Shown here one piece after another: positions 54,201 to 62,655 of a DNA stretch of 64,000 nt. Numbering within the stretch: the first letter of the stretch is position 1; every line of letters begins with the position of its first letter. The notes beneath the pieces were generated by a model that saw only the letters and a program-made list of their open reading frames with translations, was not told where the DNA came from and did no database searches. The DNA lies in assembly GCF_014654615.1 (NCBI RefSeq), contig NZ_BNBB01000001.1, forward strand, positions 62,001-126,000, read 5' to 3'. Source of the stretch: Streptosporangium violaceochromogenes (GTDB lineage Bacteria > Actinomycetota > Actinomycetes > Streptosporangiales > Streptosporangiaceae). The translations under genes were made by a program, and so were the position numbers.

Positions 54201-54435
54201 CGTCATCCGCCTGCTCCAGGACACTCGCAAGTCCACCGGCCTGAACATCTCCGACCGGATCGACGTGTGGTGGTCCGCCACCGACGCCGAGCTGGCCCGG
54301 GCGCTGCGCGAGGAAGGGGGGACGGTGGCCGGCGAGGTCCTCGCCGTCTCCCTCACCGAGGGCGGCACCGGCGACCTGCCCACCCACCACGACGCCGACC
54401 TCGGCCTGACCTTCCAGCTCCGCCGCGCCGTCTAG
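51271..54435 (+). CDS. ileS: Isoleucyl-tRNA synthetase
   Basis: 1054 residues. HIGH-like motif in PPTANGMPGVHHVEAR (59-62), the WDCHGLPVEV block, a CP1 editing insertion (TTPWTLVSNTAVAVHP), and KMSKH in DGRKMSKHLGN. The sequence type is the eukaryote-like IleS class that tends to tolerate mupirocin. The ATG at 51271 is 11 nt after the GGAGG that the T-box sequesters; the in-frame GTG at 51253 lies inside that hairpin. Confidence 0.96.
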   Translation: MSAYFRSLPAQVDLPALEHEVLGRWRDGKIFERSVERNADGPNWVFYEGPPTANGMPGVHHVEARVFKDLFPRYRSMRGYNVPRKAGWDCHGLPVEVSVEKELGLSGKKDIEAYGIAAFNARCRESVLRHVDAFEEMTERMGYWIDLSQAYRTMDPSYVESVWWSLKVVFDKGLLTRDFRITPYCPRCGTGLSDHELGQPGGYETVTSPSVYVRMPATSGPLADLGASLLIWTTTPWTLVSNTAVAVHPEVTYVAARPAGSGEVLVVAEPLLASALGEGAEVLASFSGAELEHTAYSRPFDLVDIPGAHYVVLGSYVTTEDGTGLVHQAPAFGADDLTTCKRYGLPVVNPIGPDGRFLDDVPQVGGLFFKDADEDLTADLARRGLLHRGGHFEHSYPHCWRCHTALLYYALPAWYIRTTAIKEQLLAENEKTSWYPETIQWGRYGEWLRNNVDWSLSRSRYWGTPLPLWVCSADDSHVTCVGSLEELGRMSGRDVSGLDPHRPYVDDVTLPCPTCGAEARRVQDVIDAWYDSGSMPFAQWGAPYRDAEMLAEAYPAQFICEATDQTRGWFYSLMAVGTLVFGRSSYENVLCLGLILAEDGRKMSKHLGNVLEPISLMDRHGADALRWYMACAGSPWAARRVGHAALEEIVRKVLLTYWNTASFFTLYANAESWSPSALPEAPAHGERPLIDRWALAELHRTTAEVTAALDDYDTARAGRRLADFLDDLSNWYVRRSRRRFWSGDAAAFATLYECLETVTRLMAPVTPFVTDYVWDVLRDADAPVSVHLAPWPSVRTDLLDDRLSERMALVRRLVELGRSARASSGVKTRQPLGRALVGARGWGALSPELRELIADELNVQRLEDLSGIEADLVSFTVKPNFRALGRRFGSQTASVASAVSAADPAELARALRSGTTVTVEAGELGPVELSAEEVIVTEQPRTGWAVETGAVDTGTGETIALDLTITDELRRSGLIRDVIRLLQDTRKSTGLNISDRIDVWWSATDAELARALREEGGTVAGEVLAVSLTEGGTGDLPTHHDADLGLTFQLRRAV

Positions 54436-54504
54436 GACGGCCGCCCGAGGAGGCCGTCCGGCGGACGCCGCGGACGGCCTCAAGGGGATACGTGCCCTTG
54501 ACGA

Positions 54505-54534
54505 AAGGGGCCCGGGGAAAACCCCGGGCCCCTT
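54505..54534. terminator. Terminator hairpin after ileS
   Basis: A 13-bp perfect stem (54505-54517 with 54522-54534) closed by an AAAA loop lies between the convergent ileS and the next gene. It ends in CCTTCT on the plus strand and is AAG-flanked on the other side, so it may work both ways. Confidence 0.8.
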
Positions 54535-54581
54535 CTCGGCGCCGTGGACCGGCCGTGATCCAGGTGGCGTGGCGCCGCGGT

Positions 54582-56090
54582 CTAGGTGGTGTCGCGGCAG
54601 ACGGAGCAGCTGCTCATGCCCGCCTCCCGCGCGGCGGCCGACGTCATGGCCTCGACACCGCTGGCGTCCACGCCCTTGATGAGAGGGCAGGCGGAGGTGT
54701 GGAAGCGCCGGGTACCGACGATGACCTTGACCGTCTCCTCGCCGCCGGCCTCCTCCGGACGTTCCCGGACGGCGGGGATCCCGCGCGGAGCGGTGTCGGT
54801 GTCCTCACCCTCCCCGCCCGGGGCCTCTTTGGAAGGGCCCCCCTTCGCCTTTCCCTTCGCCGGGGACGCCTTGGCGGGCGTCTTCGCGGGGGGCGTCCTC
54901 GCGGGCGCCTTCGCCGGGGATTTCGCGGAGGCCTTGGCGGTGGGCGGCGCGGAGCCCCCGGACGCGCCGGAACCCGCCTCGGGCCCGGACGGAGCGGGAT
55001 CGCCCGGCCCGCCCCCGGTGCCGCCGGCGGCGGCGACCGGAGTCTTGGCCTTGCCGTCCTTGTCAGGCTTGCCGGCCTTACTCGGCGTGCCGGGCTTACC
55101 GGCCTCGCCGGATGTGCCGGGCTCGTCGGCCGGGGACGTCACCTCACGGGTGAACCAGCTGGTGGCGTTGGGGTCGGGAGAGCTGCCGGCCTCGGGGATC
55201 GGGAACCGGAGGGGGAAGGAGAAGGGTTCGGCGGCCCGCAGGGGCGGCGCCACAGGTTCCGGATCCGGTCGCTCCTGCTCCCGCCGCGGCCGGTCGCCCT
55301 CCTGGGGGCGGGCCTTCTCCCGGCCCTTCTCCGAGGGGGCGGCGGCACCCTGGACATAGGGCCGGGTCACCGACGCCTCCCGGGGCCCGGAGTCGGCGGA
55401 GGGGTCGCGGGGGGAGGCGAGACGGGCCGTGGGCTCGCCGGGACCGGTCTCACGCGCGCCGGTGGCCGCGGAACCCGCCCGCGCGGGCGCGGGAGAATCC
55501 TGGGCCTGCGGAGACTGGATCTGCGGGGACCGAGCCTGCGGGGAGACGTCCTGCGGCGAAGCCGCCGCGGTGAACTCGGGCAGACACGCGGTACAGGGCG
55601 TGAAGCCCTCCTCACGCGCCTCCTCGCGAGTGAGCTCCTCGTGCTCCCTGCCGTCCAGCCCGCGGCATCCGGCGACGTGGTACCGCCTGCGGCCGGGGAC
55701 CACCAGGACGATCGCGTTGTCGTCCGGCACCCCCCGCATCGCGCCGGGAACCTGCCCGGCGGCCGCCGGGCGGCCCGTGGCGACCCGCCGCGCACCGGGC
55801 GGGGTCGTCGTGTGCGGAGCCGGGGAAAGGGGCGGGTTCGGCACCAGAGGCACCCGGGGCAGAGGCCCGGGTGGGACCGGCGCCCTCGGCGGGAGGTAGG
55901 GAACCGTCCCGGCACGACCGCCGCCGGGAAACAGCTCGTGGCGACGTAACAACGCCCCGATCACCAGGAAGACCGCGGACAACACACTGACCGCGATCGA
56001 CCACATGACCAGAAACGGCTTGGCCAGCACGAACCCCGCGATGAGCAGGACAATGGCCGTGAGGACCAGACCAGCGCTGATAAGGATCAC
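54582..56090 (-). CDS. Membrane protein with two Ada-like His/Cys modules
   Basis: 502 residues. Two membrane helices (about 2-25 and 28-49), then a long Pro/Ala/Lys-rich disordered part. Two copies of a roughly 45-residue module are seen, near 128-170 (YHVAGCRGL ... GFTPCTACLPE) and at the C-terminus (FHTSACPLI ... GMSSCSVCRDT). Each has the H-x4-C ... C-x2-C pattern of Ada-type zinc sites. Lysine/alanine-rich KTPAKASPAK-type repeats lie between. Function unknown; it stands upstream of, and apart from, divIVA. Confidence 0.72.
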   Translation of the reverse strand: MILISAGLVLTAIVLLIAGFVLAKPFLVMWSIAVSVLSAVFLVIGALLRRHELFPGGGRAGTVPYLPPRAPVPPGPLPRVPLVPNPPLSPAPHTTTPPGARRVATGRPAAAGQVPGAMRGVPDDNAIVLVVPGRRRYHVAGCRGLDGREHEELTREEAREEGFTPCTACLPEFTAAASPQDVSPQARSPQIQSPQAQDSPAPARAGSAATGARETGPGEPTARLASPRDPSADSGPREASVTRPYVQGAAAPSEKGREKARPQEGDRPRREQERPDPEPVAPPLRAAEPFSFPLRFPIPEAGSSPDPNATSWFTREVTSPADEPGTSGEAGKPGTPSKAGKPDKDGKAKTPVAAAGGTGGGPGDPAPSGPEAGSGASGGSAPPTAKASAKSPAKAPARTPPAKTPAKASPAKGKAKGGPSKEAPGGEGEDTDTAPRGIPAVRERPEEAGGEETVKVIVGTRRFHTSACPLIKGVDASGVEAMTSAAAREAGMSSCSVCRDTT

Positions 56091-56132
56091 AGAGAGACTC
56101 CCCGGATCGGGTCAGGGGGGTGACCCGGCACC

Positions 56133-56990
56133 CTAGCGGCGGTCGTTGTGCGGACCGTCAACACCCTGGAAGGCTCCCGAGTGCTGCACCGGCTCACCAC
56201 CGAACGGCCCGGGGGCGCCCTGCATGGACGGCGCTCCGGCCTGGGTCACGGCGTGCGGCATGGGCGGCGGCCCGCCCACCATCGGGAAGGCCCCGCTGCT
56301 CTCGGCGGCCACGTTCAGATCGGCGAGCTGGTTCTCCAGGTACAGCTTCAGGCGGCTGCGGTACTCTCGCTCGAAGCTGCGAAGCTCCTCGACCTTGCGC
56401 TCAAGCTCGTCACGGGTCTGCACCAGCGAGCCCATGGCCTGGCGGTGACGCTCCTGGGCGTCGCGCTCAAGCGTCTCGGCGCGGGCTCGGGCGTCGCCGA
56501 TGACCTGCTCGGCCTGACGGCGGGCCTTGCCGAGGATGTCGTCGGCCTCGCGGCGCGCCCGGGTCACCGTCTCGTCCGCCTCCCGGCGGGCGTCGGCGAT
56601 CGCCTGGTCGGCGGTCTGCTGGGCGAGGGCGAGGACGCGTGCCGCGGTGTCCATGTTGTCCTCGGCCGGGGGCATCCCCATGGCCACGGGCACGGGCTGC
56701 TGGTGCTGCACGGGCTCCGGAGGCCGGATCGGCTCCGGCTGCTGCATCATCATCTCCGGTTTGGACTCGGCGACGGGGGCCGAGGCCATGTTCATCCCCA
56801 TCCCGCCGGGCACCTTACCCCGCAGACACTCCGTCAGCTTGGCACGGAGTTCCTCGTTCTCCTGGATGAGGCGGTCGAGCTCGGACTCGACCTCGTCGAG
56901 GAAGGCGTCCACCTCCTCCTCGTCGTAGCCCGGCCTGAGCCGGGTCGTGCTGAATTGCTTGTTCCGCACATCAGCGGGTGTCAGCGGCAT
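56133..56990 (-). CDS. divIVA: DivIVA/Wag31 polar growth protein
   Basis: 285 residues. N-terminal DivIVA domain MPLTPADVRNKQFSTTRLRPGYDEEEVDAFLDEVE with the membrane-binding Phe/Arg tip, a first coiled coil, a Met/Pro/Gln-rich linker (about 60-115), a long second coiled coil (about 115-225) and a Gly/Pro tail. It marks cell poles and directs apical wall synthesis in actinomycetes. 48 bp after (upstream of) its start lies yggT in the same direction. Confidence 0.95.
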   Translation of the reverse strand: MPLTPADVRNKQFSTTRLRPGYDEEEVDAFLDEVESELDRLIQENEELRAKLTECLRGKVPGGMGMNMASAPVAESKPEMMMQQPEPIRPPEPVQHQQPVPVAMGMPPAEDNMDTAARVLALAQQTADQAIADARREADETVTRARREADDILGKARRQAEQVIGDARARAETLERDAQERHRQAMGSLVQTRDELERKVEELRSFEREYRSRLKLYLENQLADLNVAAESSGAFPMVGGPPPMPHAVTQAGAPSMQGAPGPFGGEPVQHSGAFQGVDGPHNDRR

Positions 56991-57038
56991 TTTCGGTCTC
57001 CTTGGCGCGCTTGGAGTCTGTCCGGAGGACGGTACCCG

Positions 57039-57323
57039 TCAAAGCGCGGACACGAGTTGGATCAAGACCAAGACCCCAATGAACAGCATTGCGAAGCTTA
57101 GGTCAAAGGCCACCGTACCCAACCGGAGTGGCGGAATGAAACGGCGGAGGAACTTGAGAGGTGGGTCGGTCAGTGTGTACACGACTTCCGCGATCACCAG
57201 GACGACCCCCGTGGGACGCCACTGACGTGCGAAGGACTGCACCGTCTCAAAGATCATTCTACCGATCAGCAGAACCAGGTAGAGGGACAGTGCCGCGACC
57301 AAGATCTCACTAACGATCCCCAC
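57039..57323 (-). CDS. YggT family membrane protein
   Basis: 94 residues, two to three helices, with the family block VYTLTDPPLKFLRRFIPPLRLGTVAFDLSF. YggT proteins sit between sepF and divIVA in many Gram-positive genomes and are tied to division or osmotic stress only by context. The ATG is followed by a normal product length. Same operon as sepF. Confidence 0.92.
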   Translation of the reverse strand: MGIVSEILVAALSLYLVLLIGRMIFETVQSFARQWRPTGVVLVIAEVVYTLTDPPLKFLRRFIPPLRLGTVAFDLSFAMLFIGVLVLIQLVSAL

Positions 57324-57405
57324 GGTCTGTCCCCGCTTCCACTCTGCTCCGCCGTCCCCGGTCTCGTCGGGACCTGCCCGGCCGGTTACTGTTCATGGTG
57401 GAACT

Positions 57406-57909
57406 CTAGCTCTGGTTGAAGAACCCGCGTTCCGCGATTCGAGCCTTGTCCTCGGCGGTCACCTCAACGTTGGCAGGGGACAACAGGAACACCTTGTTGG
57501 TAACACGTTCAATGCTGCCATGTAGGCCAAAGACAAGACCTGCCGCGAAATCAACAAGTCTCTTGGCGTCGCTGTCAACCATCTCGGTCAGGTTCATGAT
57601 GACCGGGGTGCCGTCGCGGAAGTGCTCACCGATGGTCCGCGCCTCGTTGTACGTGCGGGGATGAAGCGTGGTGATGCGGGCCAGGTCGGTCGTCCGGCGC
57701 TCCATGACAGCCGTCGCGGGACGCGGAGCGGGGACACCCGGGTCCGTCTCGTCGTCGCGGTCGTGGACCGTGACAGCCCTTTCGTCACCGGCCCTTCGCC
57801 CGTCGTCGAAATCCTCGTACTCGTCGTCGGGATAGCTGTCGTACCTCTCGTAGCGGTCGTCCTCCACAAGACCGAGGTAGACCGCCATCTTGCGCATCGC
57901 GCCGGCCAT
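57406..57909 (-). CDS. sepF: Cell division protein SepF
   Basis: 167 residues. The membrane-targeting N-terminus [14 protein letters not shown] is followed by an acidic linker and the SepF fold ([52 protein letters not shown]). SepF tethers FtsZ to the membrane in actinobacteria, which lack FtsA. GGAGG 11 nt before the ATG. A 12-bp palindrome, CTATCCGGATAG (57989-58000), lies 80 bp upstream and may be part of a promoter. Confidence 0.95.
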   Translation of the reverse strand: MAGAMRKMAVYLGLVEDDRYERYDSYPDDEYEDFDDGRRAGDERAVTVHDRDDETDPGVPAPRPATAVMERRTTDLARITTLHPRTYNEARTIGEHFRDGTPVIMNLTEMVDSDAKRLVDFAAGLVFGLHGSIERVTNKVFLLSPANVEVTAEDKARIAERGFFNQS

Positions 57910-58029
57910 CGCTACTTCTTCCTCCGCCTTACCTCGATGTGACTGGGGCGGTAGCCACACCCCCTTGGAGCTCACCACCGATCGACCTCTATCCGGATAG
58001 GTGGACGCCAAGGTCCACTTGGAGGGACA

Positions 58030-58734
58030 TTACCTGACGAAGGGCTTCCTGCGACCGAGCAACGCCGTACCGACACGCAGGTGTGTCGCGCCGTTCGCGA
58101 CGGCCTCGGCCAGGTCACCGCTCATCCCCGCGGAGATGACGCCGGCCTCCGGATGGTCGGTCCGTACGACCTGCGCGATCTCCCTCAGTCTCGCGAACGC
58201 CCTGCCCGGTTCCTCCCCGAGCGGCGCCACGGCCATCACCCCGCCCAGCCGCAGGCCCGGGGCCTCGGCGAGGACGTCGGCCAGAGGCGCCACCTCCGCC
58301 GGCCGGGCACCGCCCCTGGCCGGATCGTCGTCCAGGGCCACCTGCACCAGGCACGTGATCGTCCGGCCCGCCCTGACCGCCTCCCCGCTGAGCGCGGTCA
58401 CCAGGCGCGAACGGTCCACCGAGTGGACGACGTCGGCGTAGCGGACCACCGAGCGGACCTTGTTGGTCTGCAACTGACCGATGAAGTGCCAGGTCAGGTC
58501 CAGGTCCGCGCATTCGCGAGCCTTGACGCAGGCCTCCTGGTCGCGGTTCTCCCCCACGTCCGTCACACCCAGCGCGGCCAGCAGCCGCACGTCGGACGCG
58601 GGGTAGGTCTTGCTCACCGCGATGAGCGTCAGCTCCTCGCGGGTACGGCCGACGGCCCGGCAGGCCGAGGCGATGTCCGCCTCGACCCGGGCCAGCCCGG
58701 CCGCGATCTCATCACGTCGTGTTGTTTCCGTCAC
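58030..58734 (-). CDS. YggS/PROSC family PLP-binding protein
   Basis: 234 residues, a single alanine-racemase-like barrel. The PLP lysine is in LIAVSKTYPAS, with GENRDQEACVKA, WHFIGQLQTNK, SVDRSRL, and the phosphate site AGMSGDLAEAV. It handles PLP homeostasis. GTG start. In related clusters a pgeF/yfiH gene lies between ftsZ and this gene; only 90 bp separate them here. Confidence 0.94.
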   Translation of the reverse strand: MTETTRRDEIAAGLARVEADIASACRAVGRTREELTLIAVSKTYPASDVRLLAALGVTDVGENRDQEACVKARECADLDLTWHFIGQLQTNKVRSVVRYADVVHSVDRSRLVTALSGEAVRAGRTITCLVQVALDDDPARGGARPAEVAPLADVLAEAPGLRLGGVMAVAPLGEEPGRAFARLREIAQVVRTDHPEAGVISAGMSGDLAEAVANGATHLRVGTALLGRRKPFVR

Positions 58735-58824
58735 ATCTCCGCCGCTCAGACGACGACAAATCAGCGGAGACCATTCTTCCCGCCACGCCCGGGGGGCCCG
58801 TGACCCACCCGGCCGTGAGGAATG

Positions 58825-60243
58825 TCACTTCAGGAAGTCCGGAACGTCGAGCTCCTCCTCCTGCTCCTCGAAGATCACTCGAGGCCGCCGGGCGGCGTCG
58901 GGGATCCTCGCGGAGATGGGGGTGGGCTGCGCCGGCTCGGGGGCCGGGCGCGGAATCGACACCGGGGGCACGGGCGGCTCCTCCGCCCGGGGCGGCTCGG
59001 CCTGCTCGACCGGCTGATGTGCCGCGACGGGCTGGACCGGATGAATCTGCTGGACCGGCTGCGGCGCGGGGAGCGCCTCCGGCACCGGGGCGGACAGCGG
59101 CGGCGAGGCCGTCACCGGGGCGGCGACCGGCCGGACGGGCACGGGAGGAGGCTCGGCCCGCGCCTCGGCCCGCGCCTCGGGCCGGACCGAGGGCGCCGGC
59201 GGGCGGAGCGAGGCGGTGGCCGAGGGCGCCGGCGCCGGACGCGAGGCGGGCTGCTGACGCGACGCCGGCTGCGGCGCGGCCGCCTTGTTCTCGCTCTCGG
59301 GCTCGTCGAAACCGGCGGCGATCACGGTGACGCGCACCTCGTCGCCGAGGGCGTCGTCGATGACCGTACCGAAGATGATGTTGGCGTCCGGCGCGGCGGC
59401 GCTGGAGACGAGCTGGGCGGCCTCGTTGATCTCGAACAGTCCCAGGTCGGACCCGCCGGCGATCGACAGCAGCACGCCGTGCGCTCCGTCGATGCTGGCC
59501 TCCAGCAGGGGGCTGGAGACCGCCATCTCGGCCGCCGCGACCGACCGGTCGTCACCCCGCGCGTGCCCGATGCCCATCAGGGCCGAGCCCGCGCCGGACA
59601 TGACCGACTTCACGTCGGCGAAGTCGAGGTTGATCAGACCCGGTGTGGTGATCAGGTCGGTGATGCCCTGGACACCGGAGAGCAGCACCTGGTCGGCCGC
59701 CTTGAAGGCGTCCAGCACGCTCACCTGCCGGTCGGAGATCGACAGCAGCCGGTCGTTGGGGATCACGATGAGGGTGTCGACCTCCTCGCGCAGCGTCTCG
59801 ATGCCGGCTTCGGCCTGCATCGCCCTGCGCCGGCCCTCGAAGCTGAAGGGCCGGGTCACCACGCCGATGGTCAGCGCGCCCAGGGAGCGCGCGATGTTGG
59901 CCACCACGGGCGCCCCGCCGGTGCCCGTGCCGCCGCCCTCTCCGGCGGTGACGAACACCATGTCGGCGCCCTTGATGACCTCCTCGATCTCCTCGCGGTG
60001 ATCTTCGGCCGCCTTGCGGCCGACTTCGGGGTTGGCCCCCGCGCCGAGGCCGCGGGTGAGCTCGCGCCCGACGTCGAGCTTGACGTCGGCGTCACTCATC
60101 AGCAGCGCCTGGGCGTCGGTATTGATGGCGATGAACTCGACGCCCTTGAGTCCCTCCTCGATCATCCGGTTGACGGCGTTGACTCCGCCTCCACCGATTC
60201 CTACAACCTTGATGACCGCGAGGTAGTTCTGCGGTGCTGCCAC
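58825..60243 (-). CDS. ftsZ: Cell division GTPase FtsZ
   Basis: 472 residues. Tubulin-like GTPase with [17 protein letters not shown], the GTP signature [15 protein letters not shown], and the catalytic T7 loop [12 protein letters not shown] Pro/Ala/Gln-rich linker (about 320-455) ends in the conserved C-terminal peptide ELDVPDFLK that binds SepF and others. The start is GTG at 60241-60243, giving the family N-terminus [14 protein letters not shown]; an in-frame ATG 45 bp upstream is less likely. Confidence 0.97.
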   Translation of the reverse strand: MAAPQNYLAVIKVVGIGGGGVNAVNRMIEEGLKGVEFIAINTDAQALLMSDADVKLDVGRELTRGLGAGANPEVGRKAAEDHREEIEEVIKGADMVFVTAGEGGGTGTGGAPVVANIARSLGALTIGVVTRPFSFEGRRRAMQAEAGIETLREEVDTLIVIPNDRLLSISDRQVSVLDAFKAADQVLLSGVQGITDLITTPGLINLDFADVKSVMSGAGSALMGIGHARGDDRSVAAAEMAVSSPLLEASIDGAHGVLLSIAGGSDLGLFEINEAAQLVSSAAAPDANIIFGTVIDDALGDEVRVTVIAAGFDEPESENKAAAPQPASRQQPASRPAPAPSATASLRPPAPSVRPEARAEARAEPPPVPVRPVAAPVTASPPLSAPVPEALPAPQPVQQIHPVQPVAAHQPVEQAEPPRAEEPPVPPVSIPRPAPEPAQPTPISARIPDAARRPRVIFEEQEEELDVPDFLK

Positions 60244-60324
60244 GACGAGGGGCCTTTCCGCTCGTTGACTTGCCATTCCATGCGGCACGGGGCCCGTGCC
60301 GTCGTTTTCAAAACTCTCACCCTC

Positions 60325-60358
60325 AAGTTGAGATTTAGATTTATGTCAACCTGAGGAG
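60325..60358 (-). promoter_or_regulatory. AT-rich control element upstream of ftsZ
   Basis: In the 225-bp ftsQ-ftsZ gap the minus strand reads AGGTTGACATAAATC, then a second TAAATC and TCAACTT. It contains a perfect TTGACA (60345-60350), two TAAATC hexamers, and flanking GTTGA/TCAAC arms. A separate ftsZ promoter is likely, but I cannot match a -35/-10 pair at normal spacing. Confidence 0.4.
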
Positions 60359-60468
60359 TGATACGGACAGTAGGAGTTGCCTCCAGGTGGGTCAACTAAC
60401 CGCGCCGCAAGGCGTCCGGCGTGTCGCGGGGCGTCCTTTTCCCCGGCCGCGCCCCGCCCGGCGGGGGC

Positions 60469-61197
60469 TCACTTCACCGTCACGACGTCGGGGGAGCTCA
60501 CGTCGTAGGTGTCGGCCGGACGTTCCAGCAGCGTGACGAGGATACGCGCCTTGTCGGCCGGACGGTCGCCACCCCCCCAGACGACCCTCCGTCCGTCCTT
60601 CAGGCGCAGCGAGACGTTCTCCGGCGAGGGCGCGAGCACCTCCGCGACCCTCGGGGCGAGCCCCTCCGGCAGCGCGCCTATGGCGGCCAGCGCCGCGGCG
60701 GCGGACGGGTCGCCGGGCTGCGGCCGGCTCACACGCAGCACCGGGAGCGTCGGAGGCGCGACGTCCTTGATCTCGGTCACCATCCCGTAGCGGTCCACGA
60801 GCGCGGACCTGCCACCTACCGGCACCACCGCCACCGGCTCACGCTCCACCACCCTCACCACCAGCGTTCCCGGCCAGCCCCGGCTGACCGCGGCCGACTC
60901 GACCTGCCGGATCGCCATGACCCGGCTTCTGACCTCCGCCACGTCCACGGTGGCCAGGGGCCTGCCCTCGGCCACCCCGGCCGCCTGCCGGATCTGCTGG
61001 GCCGGAACGGCGAAGTTGCCGACCACCTGAACCTCCCGCACCCCGAGGACGGAGGAGAAGAACACCAGCCACGCGGCGACGCCCACCACCCCCGCGGCCA
61101 GCAGGGCCAGAAAGCCCGACCTCCACATCCCGTTCATCGTCGCGCCCCGTCCCCCCGGCGCGGGTGCCGGCCGGTCGCCTCTCGTGGCCCGGGTCAC
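60469..61197 (-). CDS. ftsQ: Cell division protein FtsQ
   Basis: 242 residues. Short cytoplasmic tail, one membrane helix (about 25-48), then a POTRA domain (VREVQVVGNFAVPAQQIRQAAGVAEGRPLATVD) and the FtsQ beta domain (SRGWPGTLVVRVVEREPVAVV). It links divisome parts outside the membrane. The GTG start overlaps the murC stop (GTGA). Confidence 0.93.
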   Translation of the reverse strand: MTRATRGDRPAPAPGGRGATMNGMWRSGFLALLAAGVVGVAAWLVFFSSVLGVREVQVVGNFAVPAQQIRQAAGVAEGRPLATVDVAEVRSRVMAIRQVESAAVSRGWPGTLVVRVVEREPVAVVPVGGRSALVDRYGMVTEIKDVAPPTLPVLRVSRPQPGDPSAAAALAAIGALPEGLAPRVAEVLAPSPENVSLRLKDGRRVVWGGGDRPADKARILVTLLERPADTYDVSSPDVVTVK

Positions 61198-62600
61198 CGC
61201 GCGGCCAGCTCCGCCACGATCAGGGGTCCCAGCTCGGTGACGTCGCCGGCGCCCATGGTGAGCACGACGTCGCCGGGCCTGGCGCGCCCGGCCACCAGCG
61301 CCGCGACCTCCTCGCGCCGCGGCGCGTAGGCCACCCGCTCGGACGGAAGCGGCACCCTCTCCGCCACCAGGGCACCGGAGACCCCCGGCTCGGGGTCCTC
61401 ACGGGCGCCGTAGACGTCCAGGACCACGACCTCGTCGGCCAGGCCCAGCGCCTGGCCGAACCCGTCGGCGAAGAACCTGGTGCGCGAGTAGAGGTGCGGC
61501 TGGAAGACCGCGACGACCCGGCCGGAGCCGGAGAAGGAGGCCACCACGTCCCGTGCCGCGCGCAGGTCGGCGGCGAGCTCGGTGGGATGGTGGGCGTAGC
61601 TGTCGAAGACCGCCACCCCGCCGGCCTCGCCCTTGGCCTCGAAACGGCGCTTGGCACCGCCGAAGGCGGCCAGGCCGTCGCGCATCTCGCCGAAGGACAC
61701 CCCGAGTTCCGCCGCCACGGCGATGGCCGCGGCGGCGTTGAGCGCGTTGTGGCGGCCCGGGACGGCGAGCCGCACCGGCCCGTGGCCGGCGACCGTGAAG
61801 GAGACGCCCAGCCCCTCCGGAACGATCCCGCCCACGCGCACGCCGGCCTCACCGGACTCGCCGTAGGTGACCACCCGCAGACCCCGGGCGGCGGCGATCG
61901 GGGCCAGGGCCGCGGAGCCGGGGTCGTCGGCGCAGAGCACCATGCAGCCGCCGACGCGCTCGGCGAACCGGGCGAAGCCGTCGTAGACCGCCCGAGGGTC
62001 GCCGTAGTTGTCGAGGTGGTCCGGCTCCACGTTGGTCACCACGGCGATGTCCGGGGCCAGCATGAGGAAGGAGCCGTCGCTTTCGTCGGCCTCGGCGACG
62101 AACACCCCGCCCGCCCCCTCGTCGGCCCCCAGGCCGGTGGTCAGCAGCTGACCGCCCACACAGTAGGACGGGTCGACCCCGCACTTCTGCAGCGCCACGG
62201 TGAGCATGGAGGTGGTGGTGGTCTTGCCGTGCGTCCCGGCGACGGCGACGCCCGTCCGGCCCGCCATGACCGACGCCAGGGCCGCGGCCCGGGGAATCAC
62301 CCTCAGACCCCGGCGCAGCGCCTCGCCGAGCTCGGGGTTGGAGTCGCGGATCGCGGTGGAGACCACCACGGTGTCGGCGTTCCCGACGTGTGAGGCCGCG
62401 TGGCCGACGTGGACCCTGGCCCCCAGCTCCCGCAGCTCGCCCAGCAGCTCCGAGCCGCGCGCGTCGCTGCCGGAGACCACCGCCCCCCGCTTGAGCAGGA
62501 TGCGGGCGATGCCGGACATCCCGGCGCCGCCGATCCCGATGAAGTGCACCCTTCCGAGATCCTCGGCCGCGATCGGGTCCACCGGCTTGACCAGGCTCAT
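61194..62600 (-). CDS. murC: UDP-N-acetylmuramate--L-alanine ligase
   Basis: 468 residues. N-terminal dinucleotide-type fold HFIGIGGAGMSGIA, ATP loop GTHGKTTTTSM, EADESDGSF and HHPTELAADLRAAR. It adds L-Ala to UDP-MurNAc in the cytoplasm. GGGGAG precedes the ATG. Coupled to ftsQ downstream and 55 bp after murG. Confidence 0.97.
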   Translation of the reverse strand: MSLVKPVDPIAAEDLGRVHFIGIGGAGMSGIARILLKRGAVVSGSDARGSELLGELRELGARVHVGHAASHVGNADTVVVSTAIRDSNPELGEALRRGLRVIPRAAALASVMAGRTGVAVAGTHGKTTTTSMLTVALQKCGVDPSYCVGGQLLTTGLGADEGAGGVFVAEADESDGSFLMLAPDIAVVTNVEPDHLDNYGDPRAVYDGFARFAERVGGCMVLCADDPGSAALAPIAAARGLRVVTYGESGEAGVRVGGIVPEGLGVSFTVAGHGPVRLAVPGRHNALNAAAAIAVAAELGVSFGEMRDGLAAFGGAKRRFEAKGEAGGVAVFDSYAHHPTELAADLRAARDVVASFSGSGRVVAVFQPHLYSRTRFFADGFGQALGLADEVVVLDVYGAREDPEPGVSGALVAERVPLPSERVAYAPRREEVAALVAGRARPGDVVLTMGAGDVTELGPLIVAELAAR

Positions 62601-62655
62601 CGGCCGCTCCCCGCCTTCCGCCCCCCGCGCCGGGCCGGCGCCCGTCCCGAATCGC

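Noticed and set aside
60325..60358. Assigning TTGACA at 60345-60350 as the ftsZ -35
   Set aside because: No -10-like hexamer stands 16-18 bp downstream; kept only as a low-confidence AT-rich element.
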